This document shows, in pieces, positions 16,007 through 23,090 of a stretch of DNA of 64,000 nucleotides; within the stretch, counting starts at the first letter, position 1, and each line of letters starts with the position of its first letter. The DNA comes from Streptomyces griseorubiginosus (lineage in GTDB: Bacteria; Actinomycetota; Actinomycetes; Streptomycetales; Streptomycetaceae). The notes beneath the pieces are model-generated. The model ran no database searches and was not told the origin of the DNA. It worked only from the letters and a program-made list of their open reading frames with translations. The DNA is taken from positions 361,304-425,303 of the forward strand of contig NZ_KQ948739.1 in NCBI RefSeq assembly GCF_001514195.1. Direction: 5' to 3'. The translations under genes and the position numbers were made by a program.

Positions 16007-17221
16007 ATGGACTTCGCGTTCGACGCACGCACCGAGGAACTGCGGGCCAAGCTGCTCGCCTTCATGGACGAGTACGTCTACCCCGCCGAGGCCGTCGCGG
16101 AGGAGCAGCGTGCCGAGCTCGCCTCGCCGTGGGACACGCCGGCCGTGGTGGAGGAGCTGAAGGCGGAGGCGCGCAGGCAGGGCCTGTGGAACCTCTTCCT
16201 GCCCGACGCCGAGTACGGCGCCGGCCTCACCAACCTCCAGTACGCGCCCCTCGCCGAGATCACCGGCCGCTCCCCGCAGCTCGCGCCCACCGCGCTGAAC
16301 TGCGCCGCGCCGGACACCGGCAACATGGAGGTGCTGAGCCAGTTCGGCGACGAGCGGCAGAAGAAGCAGTGGCTGGAGCCGCTGCTCGCCGGTGAGATCC
16401 GCTCGGCGTTCGCGATGACCGAGCCGGAGGTGGCCTCCTCGGACGCCACCAACATCACCACGTACATCGAGCGCGAGGGCGACGAGTACGTCGTCACGGG
16501 CCGCAAGTGGTACATCTCCGGGGCGATGAACCCGGACTGCAAGATCTTCATCGTGATGGGCAAGACCGACCCGGACGGCACGGACATCCGCCGCCAGCAG
16601 TCGATGATCCTGGTACCTCGGGACACCTCCGGCGTCACGGTCAGGCGCGCGATGAAGGTCTTCGGCTACGAGGACCACTACCACGGCGGCCACGCCGAGG
16701 TGATCTTCGACCACGCGCGCGTGCCGGCCTCGAACCTGATCGGTGAGGAGGGCGGCGGCTTCGCCATCGCCCAGGCCCGTCTGGGCCCGGGGCGGATCCA
16801 CCACTGCATGCGGCTGATCGGCATGGCCGAGCGGGCGATCGAGCTGATGTGCCGCCGGGCGGTCTCCCGTACCGCCTTCGGCAAGGCGCTGGCCCAGCAG
16901 GGCGTGGTCCACAACTGGATCGCCGACGCGCGCGTGACCGTGGAGCAGCTGCGGCTGCTGGTCCTGAAGACGGCCTGGCTGATGGACACCGTCGGCAACC
17001 GGGGCGCCCACACCGAGATCCAGTCCATCAAGATCGCCACGCCCCGCGCGGTCGTCGACATCATCGACCGGGCCATCCAGCTGCACGGCGCGGGCGGCGT
17101 CAGCCAGGACTTCCCGCTGGCCGAGCTCTACGCCGGCGCCCGCACCCTGATGATCGCGGACGGCCCGGACGAGGTGCACCAGCGGTCGCTGGCCCGGCGG
17201 GAGCTGAAGAAGTACCTGTGA
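16007..17221 (+). CDS. Acyl-CoA dehydrogenase, ACAD10/11-like (404 aa)
   Basis: FAD-dependent dehydrogenase. Substrate and FAD blocks are FAMTEPEVASSDATNI, YVVTGRKWYISGAMNPDCKI and the C-terminal ADGPDEVHQRSLARRELKKYL. The stretch GPGRIHHCMRLIGMAERAIE is typical of the ACAD10/11 subgroup. It starts 5 bp after the kinase-like gene, so the pair forms a two-gene operon equivalent to the fused animal protein. It ends 7 bp from the convergent TetR gene. Length is normal. Confidence 0.92.
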   Translation: MDFAFDARTEELRAKLLAFMDEYVYPAEAVAEEQRAELASPWDTPAVVEELKAEARRQGLWNLFLPDAEYGAGLTNLQYAPLAEITGRSPQLAPTALNCAAPDTGNMEVLSQFGDERQKKQWLEPLLAGEIRSAFAMTEPEVASSDATNITTYIEREGDEYVVTGRKWYISGAMNPDCKIFIVMGKTDPDGTDIRRQQSMILVPRDTSGVTVRRAMKVFGYEDHYHGGHAEVIFDHARVPASNLIGEEGGGFAIAQARLGPGRIHHCMRLIGMAERAIELMCRRAVSRTAFGKALAQQGVVHNWIADARVTVEQLRLLVLKTAWLMDTVGNRGAHTEIQSIKIATPRAVVDIIDRAIQLHGAGGVSQDFPLAELYAGARTLMIADGPDEVHQRSLARRELKKYL

Positions 17222-17228
17222 CGGGCGG

Positions 17229-17852
17229 CTAGGGCCGTAGGGCCCGCAGCAGCAGGTCGGCCAGGTGGTCGGCCACCTCCTGCGGGCCCATCGGTCCGTC
17301 CGGGCGGTACCAGGTGGACAGGTGGTGGACGGAACCGAAGTGGTAGTCCACCACCAGGTCGGCCGGGGTCGCCGTCGAGAAGACTCCCGCCTCCTGGCCT
17401 TCCTCGATGAGCGCGCGGAAGCGCTCGTGGTACTTGCGCCGCTCGGCCCGCACCTGCTTGTTCTTCTCCGGGCTGAGGTGGTGCATCGACCGGAAGAAGA
17501 TCATCGCGTCGTCGAGGTTCTCGATGGTGGTCACGACGACGTCGGCGGCCGCCGCCCGCAGCCGCTTCTCGATCGGCTCGTCGGTGCCCGCGAGCGCGTC
17601 GAGCCGCTCCTGCTGCACGCGCAGCACGCGCGCGTACACCTCGTGCAGGAGGTCGTCCTTGGAGCCGAAGTAGTGGTACAGCGCGCCCTTGGTGACGCCG
17701 GCCGCCTCGACGATCTCCTGCACCGAGGTGCGGTCGTAGCCCTGCTCGGCGAAGAGCCGGGTGGCGGCGGCCAGCAGCCGCTGCGGGACGGGCGTACCGT
17801 CTCCGTCGGTCGTCCTGGGCACTGTGCCGCCACCTGCCTTCCTGGAGGTCAT
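17229..17852 (-). CDS. TetR-family regulator of the acyl-CoA cluster (207 aa)
   Basis: Helix-turn-helix at about 40-70 (TSVQEIVEAAGVTKGALYHYFGSK) and a helical ligand domain. It is the third gene of a tightly overlapped operon (SDR, acyl-CoA ligase, TetR; ATGA overlap at 17849-17852), and next to the kinase/dehydrogenase pair, so an acyl-CoA ligand is likely. Its probable operators are the two CATACCGACC dyads at 14900-14919 and 20308-20327; the second would make it autoregulated. Confidence 0.9.
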   Translation of the reverse strand: MTSRKAGGGTVPRTTDGDGTPVPQRLLAAATRLFAEQGYDRTSVQEIVEAAGVTKGALYHYFGSKDDLLHEVYARVLRVQQERLDALAGTDEPIEKRLRAAAADVVVTTIENLDDAMIFFRSMHHLSPEKNKQVRAERRKYHERFRALIEEGQEAGVFSTATPADLVVDYHFGSVHHLSTWYRPDGPMGPQEVADHLADLLLRALRP

Positions 17853-19516
17853 TCACTGCCTTGCGGTCGGGAACGCAGTTCCCGACGGAGGATCTTCCCA
17901 CTTGCCGTCTTGGGCAGGTCGGTCAGTATCTCCACGTGCCGCGGGTATTTGTAGGCGGCCAGTCTCTCCTTGCAGTACGCGGCGAGTGCATCGGGGTCGG
18001 TTTCGGCACCCGGACGGAGGCTGATGTACGCCTTGACTGTCTCCCCGCGGTACCCGTCGGGCACCCCGACGACGGCCGCCTCGCGCACCGCCGGGTGGGT
18101 GTAGAGGACGTCCTCGACCTCGCGCGGCCACACCTTGAAGCCGGACGCGTTGATCATGTCCTTCTTGCGGTCGACGACGTAGAGCCAGCCCTGCGGGTCC
18201 ATGAACCCGATGTCACCCGTGCGCAGCTCACCGTCCGGGAAGGTCTCGGCGGTGGCGTCGGGCCGGCGCCAGTACCCGGGCACGACCTGCGGCCCCCGTA
18301 CGACGATCTCGCCCTGCTCCCCGAAGGGCACCTCGGCGCCCTGGTCGTCGACGATGCGGACGACGGTGTCGGGCCCCGGCACGCCCACCGCGAGCGTCCC
18401 GGACACCGGGTCGACCGGCGCCTCCAGCTGGGGCGGCACGGACGCACAGGGCGCGGTGCACTCGGTCAGCCCGTAGCCGTTGCGGATGTACGGCCCGAAG
18501 CCGGCCCGGAACTTCTCCACCAGGGCGGGCGGCAGCGGGGCCCCGCCGGAGGAGATGTTGACGAAGGACGCGAAGTGCTCGCGGGTCACGGCCGGGTGGG
18601 CGGCCAGGGCCATGAACGCGGTCGAGGGGCCCACGGTGTAGTGCGGCCGGTGCTCGGCGAACGCCTCCAGGACCACGCCCGCCTCGAAGCGGTATGCCAG
18701 CACGAGTGTGCCCACGCTGTTCAGGCACGCCCCGAGCTGGCAGACCATCCCGGTGATGTGGAACAGGGGTGCGAGCGCGAAGTAGACGGGCGCGTCCGGC
18801 AGCGCGAGCCCGGTCCGCTGCCGTTCGGCGTTGTACATGATGTTGCCGTGCGTGTTGGTGGCTCCCTTGGGGGTGCCGCTGGTGCCGGAGGTGTAGCTGA
18901 TCAGCGCGAGGTCGCCGGGTGTGACGTCCCGGCCCTCGGGCGCCTTGTGCCCGGCGCGGGCGACCGCGACCAGATCATCGGCGTCCCCGGCCTGCGGCAG
19001 CCGCTCGAAGGTGAGCACGCGCGCGTCCCCGCGGCTCTGGAAGTCCAGCTCGCACCCGGTGAGCGCGATCCGCACCGGCGAGCCGGCCGCCGTCTCGCGC
19101 AGGTACGACTCCCAGGCCCGGTCGGAGCAGATCAGCGCGGCCACCTCGCCGTCCCGCAGCACATGCCCGACCTCCCCCGCCTTGTACATGGGGTTGACCG
19201 GCACCACGACGGCGCCCGCCTTCCAGGCGCCGAGCAGGGCGAGCACGAAGAGCGGGGAGTTCTGGAGCAGGATCGCCACCCGCTCCCCGCGCTCCAGTCC
19301 GCGCGCGGCCAGGTGCCCGGCGACGGAGTCGCTGAGCTCGTCGACCTCGCGGTAGCTCAGCCGTCCGTCGAAGTAGGCGAGGAAGGGCCGCTCCGGCGCC
19401 TCGGCCACGGCCCGTCGCAGGGCGTGGACCAGGGAGTCGTCGGGCGCGACCGGACCACGCTGGGCCTCGCTCAGCAGCCCGAGCCACGGCTTGGCCGCGT
19501 ACAACGAGTCGGTCAT
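17849..19516 (-). CDS. AMP-dependent acyl-CoA synthetase (555 aa)
   Basis: ANL-superfamily ligase that activates a carboxylic acid (probably medium- or long-chain) to its CoA thioester. P-loop YTSGTSGTPKGATNTHGNIM, YGLTE motif GYGLTECTAP, the Asp of ELRTGDIGFMDPQGWLYVVDRKKDMI, and the catalytic Lys in PKTASGKILRREL. ATG at 19516 overlaps the SDR stop (ATGA), and its own end overlaps the TetR start, so all three are coupled. Normal length. Confidence 0.92.
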   Translation of the reverse strand: MTDSLYAAKPWLGLLSEAQRGPVAPDDSLVHALRRAVAEAPERPFLAYFDGRLSYREVDELSDSVAGHLAARGLERGERVAILLQNSPLFVLALLGAWKAGAVVVPVNPMYKAGEVGHVLRDGEVAALICSDRAWESYLRETAAGSPVRIALTGCELDFQSRGDARVLTFERLPQAGDADDLVAVARAGHKAPEGRDVTPGDLALISYTSGTSGTPKGATNTHGNIMYNAERQRTGLALPDAPVYFALAPLFHITGMVCQLGACLNSVGTLVLAYRFEAGVVLEAFAEHRPHYTVGPSTAFMALAAHPAVTREHFASFVNISSGGAPLPPALVEKFRAGFGPYIRNGYGLTECTAPCASVPPQLEAPVDPVSGTLAVGVPGPDTVVRIVDDQGAEVPFGEQGEIVVRGPQVVPGYWRRPDATAETFPDGELRTGDIGFMDPQGWLYVVDRKKDMINASGFKVWPREVEDVLYTHPAVREAAVVGVPDGYRGETVKAYISLRPGAETDPDALAAYCKERLAAYKYPRHVEILTDLPKTASGKILRRELRSRPQGSE

Positions 19517-20274
19517 CGCATCTCCTCCCACTTCTGCTGGAGGTGGTTCATCCCGGCCAGCCACCGGTCGGGCGTGGCGGCCCGCGCCTGGTAGTACTCG
19601 GCGACCTCCGGATGCGGAAGGATCAGGAACCGGTCCTCCTCGATCCCCCGGAACAGCGCCTCGGCCACGTCCTCGGGCTCCACGGCGGTCGGCTTGAGCA
19701 CCAGGTCCCCCGCGCTCCCGGTGGCGGCGAGCATGTCGGTGCGCACACCCTGCGGACAGATCGCGTGCACCTTGATCCCGCGGTGCCGGTACGTCAGCGA
19801 CAGGTACTCGGCGAAGGCGAGCGCCCCGTGCTTGGTCACGGCGTAGGGAGCGGCCCCGATCATGGTCAGCAGCCCGGCCGCGGACACGGTCGACACGAAC
19901 CGCCCGCTCCCCCGCTCCAGCCACCCCGGGAGCAGCGCGTGGGCGGCCCGCACATGGGCCATCACATTGACGTCCCAGGAGGCGGCCCAGGCACCCTCGT
20001 CGAGCGAGTCCCCGCCGAAGGCGACACCGGCGTTGGCGCAGTAGACATCGACGCTCCCACCGAGAGCGTCCAGCGCATCGGGAACGACCGCGGAGGCATC
20101 CCCGGCCAGGGCAATCCCCCCGACCTCCTCGGCGACAGCCTTGGCCCGCCCGGCATCCAGGTCATTGACGACGACCCTCGCCCCTTCCGCGGCAAACCGC
20201 CGCGCAAGCGCAGCCCCGATGCCACCTCCCGCTCCGGTAACAACCACTCCGGCGTCGTGCAGGGCTTCCACCAT
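19513..20274 (-). CDS. Short-chain dehydrogenase/reductase (253 aa)
   Basis: NAD(P)-binding TGAGGGIGAALARRF near the N-terminus, acidic residue after beta-2 (NDLDAGRA) favouring NAD, CANAG motif, and active-site YAVTK with an upstream Ser (STVSAAG). First gene of the SDR-ligase-TetR operon. The product may oxidise a hydroxyacyl intermediate made by the neighbouring beta-oxidation enzymes. ATG at 20274 begins MVEALHDAGVVVTGAG. The proposed TetR operator lies 34-53 bp upstream. Confidence 0.9.
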   Translation of the reverse strand: MVEALHDAGVVVTGAGGGIGAALARRFAAEGARVVVNDLDAGRAKAVAEEVGGIALAGDASAVVPDALDALGGSVDVYCANAGVAFGGDSLDEGAWAASWDVNVMAHVRAAHALLPGWLERGSGRFVSTVSAAGLLTMIGAAPYAVTKHGALAFAEYLSLTYRHRGIKVHAICPQGVRTDMLAATGSAGDLVLKPTAVEPEDVAEALFRGIEEDRFLILPHPEVAEYYQARAATPDRWLAGMNHLQQKWEEMR

Positions 20275-20307
20275 CGGTCTCCTTCGACTACGGCTCGACT
20301 GCGTGGC

Positions 20308-20327
20308 CAGACTAACCGGTCGGTATG
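20308..20327 (-). promoter_or_regulatory. TetR-type operator upstream of the SDR operon
   Basis: On the minus strand CATACCGACCGGTTAGTCTG, an imperfect dyad whose first 10 bases equal those of the element at 14900-14919. It lies just upstream of the SDR start (20274), between it and the divergent NamZ gene. Confidence 0.65.
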
Positions 20328-20350
20328 TTGAAAGGAAGGTGAAGGGAGGC

Positions 20351-20401
20351 CCACCCAGGGGCGCGGGGAACTGCGCGACAAGCCACGACGAACCCGCAGC
20401 C
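20351..20401 (+). repeat. Dispersed REP-like element, copy B
   Basis: CAGGGGCGCGGGGAACTGCG followed by CGACAAGCCACGACGAACCCGC. Same module as at 14288 and 56881. It lies between the divergent SDR and NamZ genes, close to the NamZ start. Confidence 0.8.
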
Positions 20402-20437
20402 TCCCCACAACCGGCGGGAGCACCTACCGTGCAGCTC

Positions 20438-21670
20438 ATGCGCCTATCCAGACGAACCCTGCTCGCAGCAGCAACGGCAACGGCGTCACTCACCTCCGCA
20501 CCCCCCACCCAAGCGGCCCACCATCGCAGACGCACCGGATTCGAGAACCTCGCCGCATCCGGCTACGAACCACTCCGAGGCCAACGCGTAGGAATCGTCA
20601 CCAACCCCACCGGCGTGACCCGCGACGTCCACCACATCGTCGACGTGATGCACGCCGATGAAAGGGTGAACCTGGGGGCCGTCTTCGGCCCCGAACACGG
20701 CTTCCGGGGCACCGCGCAGGCGGGAGGGTCGGAAGGCCGTTACGACGACCCGGCCACCGGCCTCCCCGTCTACGACACATATCTCAAGAGCGGCCAGGCC
20801 CTCGCCGACATCTTCGCCGCCTCCGCCGTGGACACGGTCGTCTTCGACATCCAGGACGTCGGGGCCCGCTTCTACACCTACATCTGGACGCTGTACGACT
20901 GCATGGAGGCCGCCCGGCTCGCCGGCAAGCGGTTCGTCGTCCTGGACCGCCCCAACCCCGTCACCGGCCGCCGGGCCCAAGGACCGGTCCTGCACAGGGA
21001 GTTCGCGACCTTCGTGGGCCGGCAGCCCATCTCCCAGGCGCACGGCATGACGGTCGCGGAACTGGCCCGCCTCTTCAACGGCGAGTTCCTGACCACCCCG
21101 GTGGCCCTGGACACCGTCCTGATGACCGGCTGGCGGCGCGAGGAGTTCTACGACGCCTGGGACCTCCCCTGGGTCCCGCCGAGCCCGAACATGCCCACCC
21201 CGGACACGGCGCTCGTCTACTCCGGGACCTGTCTCTTCGAGGGCACGAACCTCTCCGAGGGCCGCGGCACCACCCGCCCCTTCGAACTCCTCGGCGCGGA
21301 GGGCCTGGACGGCCGCTGGGCCGCCGCCGCGAACGAACTGGGCCTGCCCGGTGTGCACTTCAGGGAGGCCTACTTCGCCCCAACGTTCTCCAAGTTCCAG
21401 GGCAAGACGATCGGCGGGGTGCAGATCCACGTCCACGACAGGCCCGCGTACGACCCCGTCCGCACCGGCGTCGGCCTGCTCGTGACCGCCAGGAGGACGT
21501 GGTCCGACTTCGCCTGGCGCCCGGACAACTGGATCGACAAGCTCACCGGCTCCACCCGGGTCCGCACGATGATCGACGCCGGCGCGGGCACCGACGAGGT
21601 CGTCGGCGGCTGGCAGGACGAACTGAGGGCGTTCCGGCGGATTCGAAAGAATTACCTCCTCTACGGATGA
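20438..21670 (+). CDS. DUF1343 / NamZ-type exo-N-acetylmuramidase, secreted (410 aa)
   Basis: DUF1343 proteins (NamZ of Bacillus) remove terminal N-acetylmuramic acid from peptidoglycan fragments. Family blocks: GIVTNPTGV, FGPEHGFRG, DTYLKSGQALADI, VFDIQDVGARFYTYIWT, DRPNPVTG and LPWVPPSPNMPTPDTALVYSG. The N-terminus MRLSRRTLLAAATATASLTS is a Tat-like signal with RR, and AQAA-type cleavage is plausible near 26. ATG at 20438 is chosen over the in-frame GTG at 20429. It probably works outside the cell in wall recycling or scavenging. Confidence 0.9.
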   Translation: MRLSRRTLLAAATATASLTSAPPTQAAHHRRRTGFENLAASGYEPLRGQRVGIVTNPTGVTRDVHHIVDVMHADERVNLGAVFGPEHGFRGTAQAGGSEGRYDDPATGLPVYDTYLKSGQALADIFAASAVDTVVFDIQDVGARFYTYIWTLYDCMEAARLAGKRFVVLDRPNPVTGRRAQGPVLHREFATFVGRQPISQAHGMTVAELARLFNGEFLTTPVALDTVLMTGWRREEFYDAWDLPWVPPSPNMPTPDTALVYSGTCLFEGTNLSEGRGTTRPFELLGAEGLDGRWAAAANELGLPGVHFREAYFAPTFSKFQGKTIGGVQIHVHDRPAYDPVRTGVGLLVTARRTWSDFAWRPDNWIDKLTGSTRVRTMIDAGAGTDEVVGGWQDELRAFRRIRKNYLLYG

Positions 21671-21741
21671 GCCGTGACGTATGGCCAACTTCGCCCGGTA
21701 GCAGGACGATACGCACCACTGCGGGGACGAGGGAGCCTGTC

Positions 21742-23058
21742 ATGGCGGATCCGGCGATGAGCGTGACACCGTACTGGGAGCTGACCTTCGACGCGGACGG
21801 CGACCCGGACACCGGCCGGCGGGACCGGCTGCTCGCGGAGGTGACGGCCCGGGGCGTCAGGGACCTGGTCGTCTTCGCGCACGGCTGGAACAGCGACCGC
21901 TCGGGGGCGACCCGGCTCTACAGCCACTTCTTCGCCCCGTTCCCGGAGCTCGCGCCGGCGGCCAGGCTCGGGTACGTGGGGGTCGTATGGCCGTCGATGC
22001 GGTTCTCGGACGAGCCGATCCCGGACTTCCCGAGGGCGGTGGCCGCCGAGCTGCCGCCGCGTCCGGTGCTGGACAAGGACACCCGGCACGCCCTCCTGGA
22101 GACCTTCCCCGGCCGGGCCACGGTGATCGACCGGCTGGCCCAGCTGCTGGATCAACAGCCGCGGGAGGAAGCGGAGTTGGCGGAGTTCGGGCGGCTGGTG
22201 CGGCTGCTCGTGGAGGTCGTGCCGCCGGGGCCGCAGGCGCTGTTCGCGGCGGACACGCTCGCGGAGGGGGTGCCTCAGGACGAGCCCGAGATCCTCGCCG
22301 GGGACACGGCGACCCTGTGCGAGGAGTTCGCGCGGGCCGTCGCGCAGCTCGAAGACCCCGACGGGATGCGGGGGTTCGCGCTCCCGAACCCGTGGGACGG
22401 GGCGCACGAACTGCTGCGGCAGGGGACGTACTACGCGATGAAGCGGCGCGCGGGCACCGTCGGCGAGCGCGGGCTCGGCCGGGCGATCGGGCAGCTCGCC
22501 GAGCGGGCGCCCGGGGTGCGGGTGCATCTGGTCGGGCACAGTTTCGGCGCCCGGCTGGTGTCGTTCGCGCTGCGCGGGCTGCCGGAGGGGGTGCACACGG
22601 TCAAGTCGGTCACCCTGCTGCAAGGGGCCTTCTCCCACTACGCGTTCGCGGCCCGGCTGCCGCACGACCCGCGCGCGGGAGGGGTGCTCCAGGGGCAGCA
22701 GAACCGTGTCGACGGGCCGCTGGTGTGCTGTTACTCCAGCCATGACTCGGCGCTGGGCACGTTGTACCCGCTCGCGTCGCGGATGGCGGGGGACGCGCAG
22801 GGCGTCGCGGACTTCGGCATCGGGCGGATGCTGGGCGACCGGTGGGGCGCGATGGGGCACGACGGGGTGCAGGCGGTGCCGGGCACGAAAGCCCTGAAGC
22901 TCGCCGACGCCCTCGTGACGGGGCTGCCGGCGCAGGGATGTGTGAACGTCGACGCGGCGGCCGTCGTCAGACGGGGCGGGCCGCCCTCGGGCGCGCACAG
23001 CGACATCTGCCACCGCGAGCTGGCCCGGCTGGTGCTGGCGGCGGGCCGTGTGCACTGA
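21742..23058 (+). CDS. Alpha/beta hydrolase-like protein (438 aa)
   Basis: Serine-hydrolase fold: DLVVFAHGWNSDRSGATRLY gives the oxyanion loop and VHLVGHSFGARLVSFAL holds the nucleophile elbow G-H-S-F-G. A long insertion (about 90-230) separates the two. No signal peptide is seen. Substrate unknown; esterase or lipase activity is a guess. ATG at 21742 follows GAGGGA with good spacing. It converges with the penicillin-acylase gene, with a 32-bp gap. Confidence 0.75.
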   Translation: MADPAMSVTPYWELTFDADGDPDTGRRDRLLAEVTARGVRDLVVFAHGWNSDRSGATRLYSHFFAPFPELAPAARLGYVGVVWPSMRFSDEPIPDFPRAVAAELPPRPVLDKDTRHALLETFPGRATVIDRLAQLLDQQPREEAELAEFGRLVRLLVEVVPPGPQALFAADTLAEGVPQDEPEILAGDTATLCEEFARAVAQLEDPDGMRGFALPNPWDGAHELLRQGTYYAMKRRAGTVGERGLGRAIGQLAERAPGVRVHLVGHSFGARLVSFALRGLPEGVHTVKSVTLLQGAFSHYAFAARLPHDPRAGGVLQGQQNRVDGPLVCCYSSHDSALGTLYPLASRMAGDAQGVADFGIGRMLGDRWGAMGHDGVQAVPGTKALKLADALVTGLPAQGCVNVDAAAVVRRGGPPSGAHSDICHRELARLVLAAGRVH

Positions 23059-23090
23059 CCCGCCGCCAACAGGCGTACTGATGAACGGTG

